30,536 nt of DNA from JBDKGD01 sp964645125 (GTDB lineage: Bacteria > Patescibacteriota > Minisyncoccia > UBA6257 > 2-01-FULL-56-20), in the NCBI GenBank assembly GCA_964645125.1, contig CAZXZC010000005.1, positions 1 to 30,536 on the forward strand. The letters are read 5' to 3'. The notes under the pieces are model-generated. The model worked only from the letters and a program-made list of their open reading frames with translations, had not been told where the DNA came from and ran no database searches. Positions 6,728 through 14,170 of this stretch are shown piece after piece. Every line of letters begins with the position of its first letter. Positions within the stretch are counted from its first letter, which is position 1. Position numbers and translations under genes: made by a program.

Positions 6728-7354
6728 GAAAATTGTGTCGTATTTTTTAGTAAACTCAGCTGAAGTATAAGAGCCCCTTTCATAGCCCGTCTTACATTTA
6801 GCAACAAAAATATCAATATCTTCGGTTGTCATGTATGAGATGCCAAGCTTATGGGCAATATCATTCAATTCCTTTTGCGCTTGAGTTTTAGCAAGCTCTA
6901 CGGCGTCATTGTTTTTAGAATCAAGAGAATATACTTTTTCAACCTCGAGGTGAAACCCCCATGTTTTTGTATATTTTAGGGCAACTTCAATTCCATTCCC
7001 CAAATCATAATTTAATCGAAACTGCTCAGAAACCATCGGATCAATTTTCAACAAAGCCCTTACAAAGGCTATCGCGGACTCACAAGAACCGGGGTTAATA
7101 GCAACTTCGTACTCTTCAAAACCATTCCCCTTTCCTAACTGCCCCCCCTTGTACTTTATTACTGTTTTTTTCGCAGACGTAGCGATTGAAATATTTACAT
7201 CCGATAATACGAAAAAATACGACTTTTTATTGTCCAATGTTACCTGTTTTGCGAGAGAGTCCAATTTTGTTTTAATTGAAACAAAATCTTTTTCTTCAAG
7301 AAATGCTCGCTCCTCATACTCAAAATTTTTTATCCCTAACACATCTATAGCCAT
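6722..7354 (-). CDS. Second CYTH-like domain protein
   Basis: 210 residues from the ATG at 7354, which lies one base after the stop of the ThiF gene; the longer frame starting further upstream is unlikely. EYEER at residues 12-16 fits the ExExK position with R for K. SDVNISIATS and KKTVIKYKGG (51-71), EEYEVAI (80-86), and the late acidic pair in HLEVEKVY (135-142) follow the strand order of the CYTH triphosphate tunnel. It is diverged from the CyaB-like protein at 4365-4913. It could be a triphosphatase, a cyclase or a non-catalytic relative. The one-base spacing to the upstream gene argues that it belongs to the ammonia-lyase/ligase/ThiF operon, although the assembly gap between weakens this. 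Confidence 0.65.
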   Translation of the reverse strand: MAIDVLGIKNFEYEERAFLEEKDFVSIKTKLDSLAKQVTLDNKKSYFFVLSDVNISIATSAKKTVIKYKGGQLGKGNGFEEYEVAINPGSCESAIAFVRALLKIDPMVSEQFRLNYDLGNGIEVALKYTKTWGFHLEVEKVYSLDSKNNDAVELAKTQAQKELNDIAHKLGISYMTTEDIDIFVAKCKTGYERGSYTSAEFTKKYDTIFS

Positions 7355-7355
7355 T

Positions 7356-8321
7356 CTACAACCCGAATATCTTACGGAACGAATCACCAGCAGCTTTGCG
7401 CTTCGCAACCGAAGATTTGCTGTGATAGGAAGCATCTAGCTTTTCATCCAAAGACACGAGCGCTCGGTTATTGATAAGNNNNNNNNNNNNNNNNNNNNNN
7501 NNNNNNNNNNNNNNNNNNNNNNNNNNNNNNNNNNNNNNNNNNNNNNNNNNNNNNNNNNNNNNNNNNNNNNNNNNNNNNGCATGCTCGCGAATCAAAAACT
7601 TAATTGCTAAGTTATCCATTTCATCAATCATCACATCAAGCGGATGCGTTCCCCCAAAAAAGCGGTCAATGTTCTTTTCGGTTAACCCGTCAGGGAAAAC
7701 TTCTACCTGCGCGTATGGGTTTATTTCATAAATCTGCCGAGCAGTAGACTCAACTTTCAACAATCCCAAATCCGTTACACCCGCACGAATACGGTTCGTA
7801 TTCGAAAGCGCCAACCGGTCAAGGTCAGCCAATTTTATACGCCGTGCCCCACCTTGCAATACAATCGCAAGCGCCACGCTTGAACCAACACTTAACCCCC
7901 CAATACCCACCACGGCATCGTAATAGAGTTTCTGTTCTTCTTTTGTAATTAAATTCATATTTCGCCCCGTACGCACCGTGAAAAAATCATCGTGGGAAAG
8001 TATGTGCGACACATTTGAACGCCACGGAAAGTACGCCCATTTACCATGCGCGTGAAGCGGCGCCTTTTTTTGCAAATCAGCTAAATATGCCTGAAAACTT
8101 GCCTCAAAATTACCACTGTACACAATAGAAGGGTTTTGAATGCCGAACAATTCACGCAACTGCTCCACATAATCATCGCTCACATTCGCCACCGCCCCAG
8201 TCGCCAACAACTTTTCGAACTTTGTGACATCGGCTTTTTTCGAAAGATCAAACAAAACCGGCTCATACGACCCGTCCGGCGAATTTTTCGCGCTGTCTAA
8301 GACCGTTTTTAATGTATGCAT
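7356..8321 (-). CDS. ThiF/E1-like adenylyltransferase (interrupted by an assembly gap)
   Basis: Residues 1-247 are readable before the gap. HGKWAYFPWRSNVSH (92-106) and VRTGRNMNLITKEEQ (116-130) lead into the E1 nucleotide-binding motif GIGGLSVGSS (139-148). ADLDRLALSNTNR (165-177) carries the Asp, Asn and Arg that bind ATP, K189 is the conserved lysine, and DEMDN (233-237) matches the DxxDN loop. This is the E1/ThiF activating fold, which adenylates a C-terminal carboxylate or small acid. The sequence resembles the Rv1355c type, where a nitroreductase domain follows. After the gap 40 residues continue to a stop at 7356; since the gap length is unknown, they may belong to the same or another gene. 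Five bases separate it from the ligase. No Shine-Dalgarno is seen. Confidence 0.8.
   Translation of the reverse strand: MHTLKTVLDSAKNSPDGSYEPVLFDLSKKADVTKFEKLLATGAVANVSDDYVEQLRELFGIQNPSIVYSGNFEASFQAYLADLQKKAPLHAHGKWAYFPWRSNVSHILSHDDFFTVRTGRNMNLITKEEQKLYYDAVVGIGGLSVGSSVALAIVLQGGARRIKLADLDRLALSNTNRIRAGVTDLGLLKVESTARQIYEINPYAQVEVFPDGLTEKNIDRFFGGTHPLDVMIDEMDNLAIKFLIREHXXXXXXXXXXXXXXXXXXXXXXXXXXXXXXXXXXLINNRALVSLDEKLDASYHSKSSVAKRKAAGDSFRKIFGL
7479..7578. other. Assembly gap (100 N)
   Basis: Exactly 100 N, the usual placeholder for a scaffold join of unknown size. It falls inside the ThiF-like gene. The reading frame appears to continue, but this is not evidence, since the true length is not known; a nitroreductase-like domain or further genes could be missing here. 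Confidence 0.98.
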
Positions 8322-8326
8322 ATCTT

Positions 8327-9865
8327 TTAAGAAGGATGAATATATTTCGGCTTCAAACCCGGTTTAAAATAGGTGGGATCTTGATATGAACGAAGTACAA
8401 TTCTCGGACGCATATCTTGCTGCAAATGCGTAGAAGCATCCACGTATTCCAAATTGAGTTTTTGTAAACTCGAAAGCACCCGCTCTGAAATTATTTTCTC
8501 CAACAAATTTGAAATCTTAACCCCCGGTCGCAACTCCACGTGAACCTCAAAAAACTGATCCATATTTTTCAAATAATCTTTCTTCATAACAAACTTACCG
8601 GTCAAATGTTTATGCAAAGAGCTGTGATCCAAAGCATGTTGAATATGCTGCGGATAAATATTTACCGCGTAAAACACCATAGTGTAGTCACTGCGGCCAT
8701 GCAAGGCAATCACCGGCAGCTTCCATGACGCGGGAAGTTTCGCAACGGAAACACCGGCCTCCTTTAACTTATCCCTATATTCAGTATACCCATACACGTG
8801 ACCGGCGTCATGCAAATTAAACCGAATTAAAGGAGTGCCTGAATGGGTGGTATACACCAACTCCTGCCCCACCATTTCCACATAGCGCATGCGTGGGTCA
8901 TATTGGAATAAATACGGCACCAGTTCGCTGCCGAACATTTTTTTCGCAAGGACAGCATCCGCCTCCAACGCCTGGCGAATGGCAATGGTAAACAATGTTT
9001 CGGAACCAATGAGTAACGTTTCTGAAGATCCATACGTGTTAAAAATGGCATGCTCACCCACAATGCCCGCAATGTAGCTTCTCCACGCCTCACTAAAACC
9101 TTCACTGCAAAACATGAGCTTCGTGTGATGTTTCTTCCAGTCAATACCCGCCCCTGCCCCAGTCTCCACCACATCTTTTATAAAAAACGGATGCCCTGCC
9201 AACACCACCTGGTCGTGGAAACCGGCCTGCGCTTTTACGACCGCCAACACTTGGTCTTTATTATTCCCCACACTCGCCACCGTAATCGGCTGCCCCTTTA
9301 ATGAAACCATCCAAGTTGGTACCGTAGTAGCCACACCTGAAACATACACCCCCATGGGAAACCCAATAACAAACAGGGTAGATTTTACATCTGTTTCAAA
9401 TAAACCCTTATACAAAAATTCATGATACAGCGCCGCCTCCACATCTGCCCATGGGGCACGAGGCCACAACGTAGGCGCACCAGACGTACCCGACGACATC
9501 GCCACCAAAGAAGAATTGGAAATTTTGCCATCAAAACACCGGGAAGCCAGCGGACATTTACTAATATAGTTGTGCTTATCGGTGTACGGCACGGTAGCAA
9601 AATCTGCCTGAGTCTTTATGCTGCCCGGATTTATACCATGTTCTTTTAAAAATGCCTTATACGCGGGCACCCGCACCGCCGCCTCCTGAAAAAGCGCCAA
9701 CGCCCGAGCAAAGCCCTGTTTTTGCAACTGCGCATCAGAAGTAGCCCGCAAACCCTTTTCATACTTTGAAATATCCGCGCGCAAAAAACCGTGCATGGCA
9801 GAAGCACTGGCCGCATCTCCGGTAAAAAATCGCTGTTCGCTCAGTAATGGTTTTTTCGTCGCCAT
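8327..9865 (-). CDS. PaaK-like adenylate-forming ligase (phenylacetate-CoA ligase family)
   Basis: 512 residues. The adenylate-forming motifs are present in order: phosphate-binding SSGTSGAPT at 124-132, the ATP/aromatic motif NTYGSSE at 276-282, and GRSDYTMVFYAVNIYP at 390-405, which matches the GR(S)D ... G-NV-P hinge region of PaaK-type enzymes. Such enzymes activate an aryl or alkyl carboxylate as an acyl-AMP and pass it to CoA or a carrier. It lies 19 bases after the ammonia-lyase and five bases before the ThiF-like gene. An ammonia-lyase makes an unsaturated aryl acid from an amino acid, so this ligase is the natural next enzyme, acting on urocanate, cinnamate, coumarate or a relative. 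That pairing is inference; the substrate-pocket residues cannot be assigned by eye. No Shine-Dalgarno precedes the ATG. Confidence 0.8.
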   Translation of the reverse strand: MATKKPLLSEQRFFTGDAASASAMHGFLRADISKYEKGLRATSDAQLQKQGFARALALFQEAAVRVPAYKAFLKEHGINPGSIKTQADFATVPYTDKHNYISKCPLASRCFDGKISNSSLVAMSSGTSGAPTLWPRAPWADVEAALYHEFLYKGLFETDVKSTLFVIGFPMGVYVSGVATTVPTWMVSLKGQPITVASVGNNKDQVLAVVKAQAGFHDQVVLAGHPFFIKDVVETGAGAGIDWKKHHTKLMFCSEGFSEAWRSYIAGIVGEHAIFNTYGSSETLLIGSETLFTIAIRQALEADAVLAKKMFGSELVPYLFQYDPRMRYVEMVGQELVYTTHSGTPLIRFNLHDAGHVYGYTEYRDKLKEAGVSVAKLPASWKLPVIALHGRSDYTMVFYAVNIYPQHIQHALDHSSLHKHLTGKFVMKKDYLKNMDQFFEVHVELRPGVKISNLLEKIISERVLSSLQKLNLEYVDASTHLQQDMRPRIVLRSYQDPTYFKPGLKPKYIHPS

Positions 9866-9884
9866 ACAAGAATAAAAGAAAGTG

Positions 9885-11531
9885 TTACGCCATATACGGC
9901 AAACCGTTTTTCACCAACGCCACCACAGCCGGTAAATCATGAATAAGCACGCGGTCATCTTTCACCGCCGCAAACACGCGCCGCACGCTCTTGAATAAAT
10001 CTTTAGAGCTTTCACACAATTTTGTTTCGGCATCTGAGTAATCAACTGCCTGCGAAAGCGTGATAAGCTCGATCGCTAAAAGCACTGCCAAGTTATCAAC
10101 CACCTTAGCTGCAATAAGTGCTCCATCCGTACCCATACTCACGACATCTTGGTTGTCCGCGTTTGTGGGAATTGAATGCACCGTATGCGGAGTTGCAAAG
10201 GTTTGGTTCTGCGCTGCTGTTGAGGTAGCCACAAATTGCAAACCTTGCAGTGCAAGCGTAAGCCCCGGCTTTTTCAAATTCAAAAATGGTGGGAAAAATT
10301 GGTTCACGTGTGAGCTTAAAAAGAAGTTCACGCGCCGCTCTGAAAGAAGTGAAAGTTTTGCCAACGGAATTTTAAGTTGATCCATCGCAACCGCCACATA
10401 ATCACCGTGGAAATTCCCGCCGTGCAAAAACGCGCTATTGGCCGAATCAATAATCGGGTTGTCTGTTACCGAGTTAATTTCAGTCACTATTTGAGCGCGC
10501 ACATTCGCCAAAGTATCTACTAATGGCCCCAAAATCTGCGGAATGCACCGAAATGAATAAAACTCCTGTACCCCTTCTGGCACTTTATAGAGCGCCTTCT
10601 GCACATGGAACCGCTGTTGGAACTGGGCACGATTGCGAAGAAGTTTTGACGAAGCCAAAAGTTCACGAAGCCGCGCCGCCACCGACACCTGCCCTGCATG
10701 CGGCCGAACGCCATGCAACACTTCCGAAATACAGTCAGAAAATCCGTGCACAAGCTCAAGCGCCAAAGCTCCCGACCGATGCGCAATGTGCACCAAAGAA
10801 CTCGCACGCATGCACACCACCGAGGCAATCCCCGCCATAACCGACGTACCATTAATAAGCGCCAAACCTTCTTTTGGTTTCAATGTGTAATGTACGGGCA
10901 TATGCACTGCCTTCAACGCATCTTTTACCGGCATCACCTTACCTTTAAACCACACCTCCCCCTCGCCAATTAACGCAAGCGCAATATGTGCCAACTGCAC
11001 CAAATCGCCGCTCGTACCAACCGCGCCATGCTCTGGAATAACCGGAATCATGCGATGGTTAATAAACGACTCCAAGCGATTCACCAAATCCATCGAAACA
11101 CCCGAATACCCTTTCAACATAGTATTAAGGCGAACAACCATAGCAGCCACTACATATTCACGATCAATTGGATTTCCAATTCCTGCCGCATGACTACGAA
11201 TAAGGTTTTCTTGCAAAGCTACTAAATCATCGCGACCAATAATGTGCGAAGCCATCGGGCCAAAACCCGTGTTCACCCCGTACACAATCTTGGTTTTCAT
11301 CTCATCTTTAATAAACTGATGAGCTTTTTGAATACGTTCAACCACATCACCACTGACTCGCACCCGCACTTTAGGGTCAGTTGCTACCGCATAGACTTCT
11401 TCCAAGGTGAGTGTTTCGCCGGTAAGTACAACAGTCTTTTGCGCCGAGCCAGCAAAAGAATGCATGGCGGAATTGCCTGTTTTCAAGAGCATTTTCGCGT
11501 CAGATTTTTTTGACAATAATTTTTTAGTCAT
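9885..11531 (-). CDS. MIO-type aromatic amino-acid ammonia-lyase (HAL/TAL/PAL family)
   Basis: 548 residues from the ATG at 11531. Family motifs: YGVNTGFG at 84-91 (catalytic Tyr84), QENLIRSHAAGIG with the selectivity pair S113-H114, the cofactor triad T173-S174-G175 in GTSGD, INGT at 226-229, YSFRCIPQ at 325-332, TDNP at 356-359, NFHG at 373-376, and NQDVVSMG at 460-467. The enzyme builds the MIO electrophile from the triad and eliminates ammonia from an aromatic amino acid. Ser-His at the selectivity site is typical of histidine lyases and some tyrosine enzymes, while AQNQ and NQDVVSMG are closer to tyrosine/phenylalanine types, so the substrate is open. The triad begins with Thr rather than the usual Ala. 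First gene of the lyase-ligase-ThiF operon, 14 bases after the stop of a small leader frame. No Shine-Dalgarno. Confidence 0.9.
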   Translation of the reverse strand: MTKKLLSKKSDAKMLLKTGNSAMHSFAGSAQKTVVLTGETLTLEEVYAVATDPKVRVRVSGDVVERIQKAHQFIKDEMKTKIVYGVNTGFGPMASHIIGRDDLVALQENLIRSHAAGIGNPIDREYVVAAMVVRLNTMLKGYSGVSMDLVNRLESFINHRMIPVIPEHGAVGTSGDLVQLAHIALALIGEGEVWFKGKVMPVKDALKAVHMPVHYTLKPKEGLALINGTSVMAGIASVVCMRASSLVHIAHRSGALALELVHGFSDCISEVLHGVRPHAGQVSVAARLRELLASSKLLRNRAQFQQRFHVQKALYKVPEGVQEFYSFRCIPQILGPLVDTLANVRAQIVTEINSVTDNPIIDSANSAFLHGGNFHGDYVAVAMDQLKIPLAKLSLLSERRVNFFLSSHVNQFFPPFLNLKKPGLTLALQGLQFVATSTAAQNQTFATPHTVHSIPTNADNQDVVSMGTDGALIAAKVVDNLAVLLAIELITLSQAVDYSDAETKLCESSKDLFKSVRRVFAAVKDDRVLIHDLPAVVALVKNGLPYMA

Positions 11532-11545
11532 AGGGGTAGGGAAAA

Positions 11546-11686
11546 TTAAAAACAAAACAGCGATGCACGTGCATCGCTGTTTTGTGAGGGAATATGGAAA
11601 GAAAATGAACGACCCGTACTAGGAAAAATCCCAGTAAAACCAATAAAATACAATATACTGTGGGGAAATGGGTGTTCAGTAATCAT
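11546..11686 (-). CDS. Phe-rich 46-residue leader peptide of the ammonia-lyase operon (proposed)
   Basis: An ATG lies seven bases after a TATAAT box and opens a 46-codon frame ending in TAA 14 bases before the lyase start. The peptide starts MITEHPFPHS, contains ILYFIGFTGIF at 11-21 and RSFSFHIP at 26-33, and ends ASLFCF. Phe occupies positions 7, 14, 17, 21, 28, 30, 44 and 46 (8 of 46), with His at 5, 9 and 31 and one Tyr at 13: residues related to the likely substrates of the downstream lyase. The predicted transcription start falls at or next to the A of the ATG, so it would be leaderless. Its last 11 codons form the hairpin at 11553-11584. A leader peptide for attenuation fits best; a small membrane protein is the alternative. 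No homologue is known to me. Confidence 0.55.
   Translation of the reverse strand: MITEHPFPHSILYFIGFTGIFPSTGRSFSFHIPSQNSDARASLFCF
11553..11584 (-). terminator. Perfect 32-bp palindromic hairpin with T-rich tail (attenuator)
   Basis: Each arm is 16 bases, CAAAACAGCGATGCAC and its exact complement, without a spacer in the DNA. On the minus strand it is followed by a T-rich stretch up to 11541, so it can act as an intrinsic terminator. It lies between a promoter and the lyase start, and inside the end of the leader frame. A weaker stem-loop (ACTGGGA / TCCTAGT with one G-U pair, loop TTTT) lies upstream at 11618-11635 within the same frame. Confidence 0.75.
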
Positions 11687-11693
11687 GAGTATT

Positions 11694-11721
11694 ATTATAG
11701 CACAATTTTAGAAAAAATCAA
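11694..11721 (-). promoter_or_regulatory. Promoter of the ammonia-lyase operon
   Basis: TTGATT (11716-11721), 16-base spacer, TATAAT (11694-11699) on the minus strand, with TGC before the -10 as an extended element. The start is predicted at about 11687, next to the ATG of the leader frame and about 155 bases before the lyase ATG. Confidence 0.75.
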
Positions 11722-11778
11722 GTCATACGGCACCATTCCCATTAAAAAGTCAAATGAGTTTGACATAGAACGAAATAA

Positions 11779-12177
11779 TTATTGGATGTGAAGGATCGAT
11801 TTCACCTTCTGATCTACTGTCTCTAAGTCTTGGGTTTTATCCAAAAAATCCTCCATTCCAATGTCACGACTCACCTGCTTGTTTTCCCCTTTTAATCCTG
11901 GCCATGGGTCTTTCATACTGGATAAAAAGCAAATCTTGGTATCTTTCGTTTTCTCATTCTGCTTAATAGCCAAGGCAACCTCAGTCCCATTGACCCCGGG
12001 AGGCATATAAATATCCATCAAAATTAAATCCGGCTGCAGCTTTTCCGCCTTTTCCAAAGCTTCCTTTTCATTCTTTGCGGTGTCAGTTTCAAAACCAGCC
12101 TTTTTCAGCTTCAGCGAAATAATCTCACGAAATGACTCTTCGTCATCAACAATTAAAACCAATGGAGGTGTATGCAT
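11779..12177 (-). CDS. Stand-alone response-regulator receiver (1)
   Basis: 132 residues, a single REC domain without an output domain. Acidic pocket D11-D12 in VLIVDDEE, phospho-acceptor D55 in LILMDIYMPPG, switch Ser86/Ser87 in FLSS, and K114 in FLDKT. It would receive phosphate from a histidine kinase and signal by protein contact, like CheY or Spo0F. No kinase is in the window. The loop between the fourth strand and the lysine is longer than usual (MKDPWPGLKGENKQ), as in its neighbour, so the two probably arose by duplication. It follows the second receiver at a distance of 66 bases, with a terminator in between. No terminator of its own is seen before the next promoter, apart from the hairpin at 11553. 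Confidence 0.9.
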   Translation of the reverse strand: MHTPPLVLIVDDEESFREIISLKLKKAGFETDTAKNEKEALEKAEKLQPDLILMDIYMPPGVNGTEVALAIKQNEKTKDTKICFLSSMKDPWPGLKGENKQVSRDIGMEDFLDKTQDLETVDQKVKSILHIQ

Positions 12178-12235
12178 AAAAAAACCAAACTTATATATAA
12201 GAATACGGCAAACAAAACATGCTACGCAAGGCCGT

Positions 12236-12256
12236 AAAAAGACTCACGAAAGAGTC
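12236..12256 (-). terminator. Terminator of receiver 2
   Basis: On the minus strand, GACTC and GAGTC pair around a six-base loop, followed by TTTTTACGG. The TGA stop of the second receiver lies in the stem. Short but well placed. Confidence 0.7.
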
Positions 12257-12645
12257 GACCCTAAATAAATATGAATATGCTCAAGCAAGGTCGATAAATC
12301 GTCCGTTTTGCGCAAATACCCGAACGCACCAATCTCCCGTGCCCACAGCCGGTCAGCCCCTTGAAGCTCAAGCTTCGGCTCGCCCAAATTCGTCAAAAAA
12401 ACTACTTTTATATCTCGAAGCGCGGGGTCTGCCTGCATCTCAAGCATCGTCTCAATCCCCGACTTCCCTGGCATCTGCACATCCATAAGTACAAGCGCGG
12501 GTTTTTGTTCCCGCGCCTTCTCCAATGCCTCATCACCACCAGAAGCAGTCAGAATAGTATATCCTGACGCCTCGAGTTTGACAGAAAAAATTTCCCGAAA
12601 ATCGGCTTCGTCGTCCACAATGAGAATTACTGGCCGTTGCTGCAT
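12244..12645 (-). CDS. Stand-alone response-regulator receiver (2)
   Basis: 133 residues, REC domain only: D11-D12 in ILIVDDEA, phospho-acceptor D55 in LVLMDVQMPG, switch T85 in FLTN, and K113 in YLRKTDD. It shares the elongated loop after the switch residue with receiver 1 (GEPKLELQGADRL). Its promoter on the minus strand has TTGACA (12677-12682), a 15-base spacer and an extended -10 TGCTATACT (12656-12664). The ATG is ten bases after the -10 box, so the message would have a leader of only a few bases. It is divergent from the release-factor gene. Partner kinase and output are unknown. Confidence 0.9.
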   Translation of the reverse strand: MQQRPVILIVDDEADFREIFSVKLEASGYTILTASGGDEALEKAREQKPALVLMDVQMPGKSGIETMLEMQADPALRDIKVVFLTNLGEPKLELQGADRLWAREIGAFGYLRKTDDLSTLLEHIHIYLGSTLS

Positions 12646-12655
12646 AAGTATTTTT

Positions 12656-12682
12656 AGTATAGCATATTAGAAACGCTGTCAA
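12656..12682 (-). promoter_or_regulatory. Promoter of receiver 2
   Basis: Consensus TTGACA at 12677-12682, 15 bases, then TATACT at 12656-12661, with TGC directly upstream as extended -10. The spacer is short but the extended element compensates. ATG follows ten bases after the -10. Confidence 0.7.
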
Positions 12683-12764
12683 ATAAATTAGACAAACAAA
12701 GCGAAAAAGATAAAGAAATAATAAAATTAAAGGGTTGAACCTCTCTAGTTATACACATCACTCT

Positions 12765-13487
<723 letters not shown>

Positions 13488-13496
<9 letters not shown>

Positions 13497-13634
13497 GGTT
13501 TAGGGTAGAGCCACTAGAAATACTGAATATAAAATAAAGAAGTAAGAATTAAGGTTTTTAATGCAGTATGCAGGAACCTTTATTCATTATTCTCGATTCT
13601 TAATTCATGCCTCCCCTCTGTCATTTAAGGCCGC
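13488..13634 (+). repeat. Inverted repeat, copy 1 (147 bp)
   Basis: Nearly identical in reverse complement to 19546-19691, differing only in a run of C near 13612 (one indel and a substitution). It starts inside the last three codons of prfA. Internally it consists of heptad-phased tracts: AGGGTTT-type units, AAG/AATTAAG units on the left, and ATTCATT, ATTCTCG-type units on the right, around a central TGCAGTATGCA. The gap 13497-13739 holds nothing else but a terminator. Confidence 0.9.
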
Positions 13635-13654
13635 GAAGCTTAGAATCCACATTC

Positions 13655-13695
13655 AATAAAAAACAAAGCCCCTCCAATTACAAAATCAGAAGGGC
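13655..13695 (-). terminator. Terminator of the two-TM orphan gene
   Basis: On the minus strand, stem GCCCTTC / GAGGGGC (one T-G pair) with a 14-base loop followed by TTTGTTTTTTAT. It lies 45 bases after the stop at 13740. Confidence 0.7.
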
Positions 13696-13739
13696 AAATT
13701 TATTGAACCACACGAACAACTGAATTACCGAGGTCGGGG

Positions 13740-14009
13740 TCAAGAATTTCTGTGGTACCTGTAGAAAAATTTGTTTTTATCCATCAGGTAAATGGTAGCA
13801 GGAAGAAATACCACCCAACCCAAGAAAACAAAAAATGCTACACCAAAAGCAATACTTCGCGGCAACCCAACCGCCAAGGAAGCGCAAAAGCTGTTCGCAA
13901 CACTGTAGCAGATTAAAATTGACAACAACGCCAGAACGATTTTGTTGCGACCAACAAAGAAATTCTTGTAGATCACTCCAATTGCTTCCATTCCATCCTG
14001 CATAGTCAT
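13740..14009 (-). CDS. Small membrane protein with two TM segments, function unknown
   Basis: 89 residues. A charged N-terminus (MTMQDGMEAIGVIYKNFFVGRN) precedes two hydrophobic segments at about 24-46 and 51-76, and a basic aromatic tail (DKNKFFYRYHRN). No family is recognised. A strong Shine-Dalgarno, TAAGGAG, lies six bases upstream of the ATG, and a terminator follows, so it looks like a genuine monocistronic gene. A perfect inverted repeat (14047-14068) is situated about 40 bases upstream and may be an operator. Confidence 0.65.
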   Translation of the reverse strand: MTMQDGMEAIGVIYKNFFVGRNKIVLALLSILICYSVANSFCASLAVGLPRSIAFGVAFFVFLGWVVFLPATIYLMDKNKFFYRYHRNS

Positions 14010-14046
14010 AATCGCTCCTTAAGACCCAATAAAAGTTTAACAACAA

Positions 14047-14068
14047 AGATATGAATCCATTCATATCT
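14047..14068. promoter_or_regulatory. Palindrome upstream of the two-TM gene
   Basis: Ten-base arms AGATATGAAT and ATTCATATCT around a central CC. It lies 38 bases before the ATG at 14009, in the gap after the terminator of the previous gene. It could be an operator or a weak extra terminator; it has no strong T-tract (TTTGTTG on the minus strand). Confidence 0.4.
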
Positions 14069-14104
14069 ACTGAGAATAACCATACGCATTCTTATAAAAA
14101 AGTC

Positions 14105-14139
14105 AAAAAACTGCCCCGGGTACACCCAAAGGCAGTTTT
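14105..14139 (-). terminator. Terminator of the membrane-anchored wHTH-like gene
   Basis: Stem AAAACTGCC / GGCAGTTTT with an inner GGG/CCC pairing, T-rich on the minus strand side. It is located about 30 bases after the stop at 14171. Confidence 0.8.
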
Positions 14140-14170
14140 CAAAAATATTGTCGCAACCACTGCAGAAAAG

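Noticed and set aside
10060..10980. Several plus-strand open frames across the ammonia-lyase gene
   Set aside because: They are opposite a highly conserved enzyme gene, start without ribosome-binding sites, and their protein sequences are low in hydrophobic core and rich in His, Arg and Pro, as expected from antisense frames.
12658..12738. A short open frame (ends KLKG) just upstream of prfA, rich in Lys and Glu, as a remnant of the missing RF1 domain 1
   Set aside because: It has no start codon, is in another frame than prfA, is only about 27 codons long, and its composition is what AT-rich DNA gives. It also covers the divergent promoter of receiver 2.
12735..12764. TTG start ten codons upstream as the true prfA start
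   Set aside because: It adds only a short polar segment without similarity to the family and has no ribosome-binding site, while the ATG at 12765 has a -10-like TATACA nine bases upstream.
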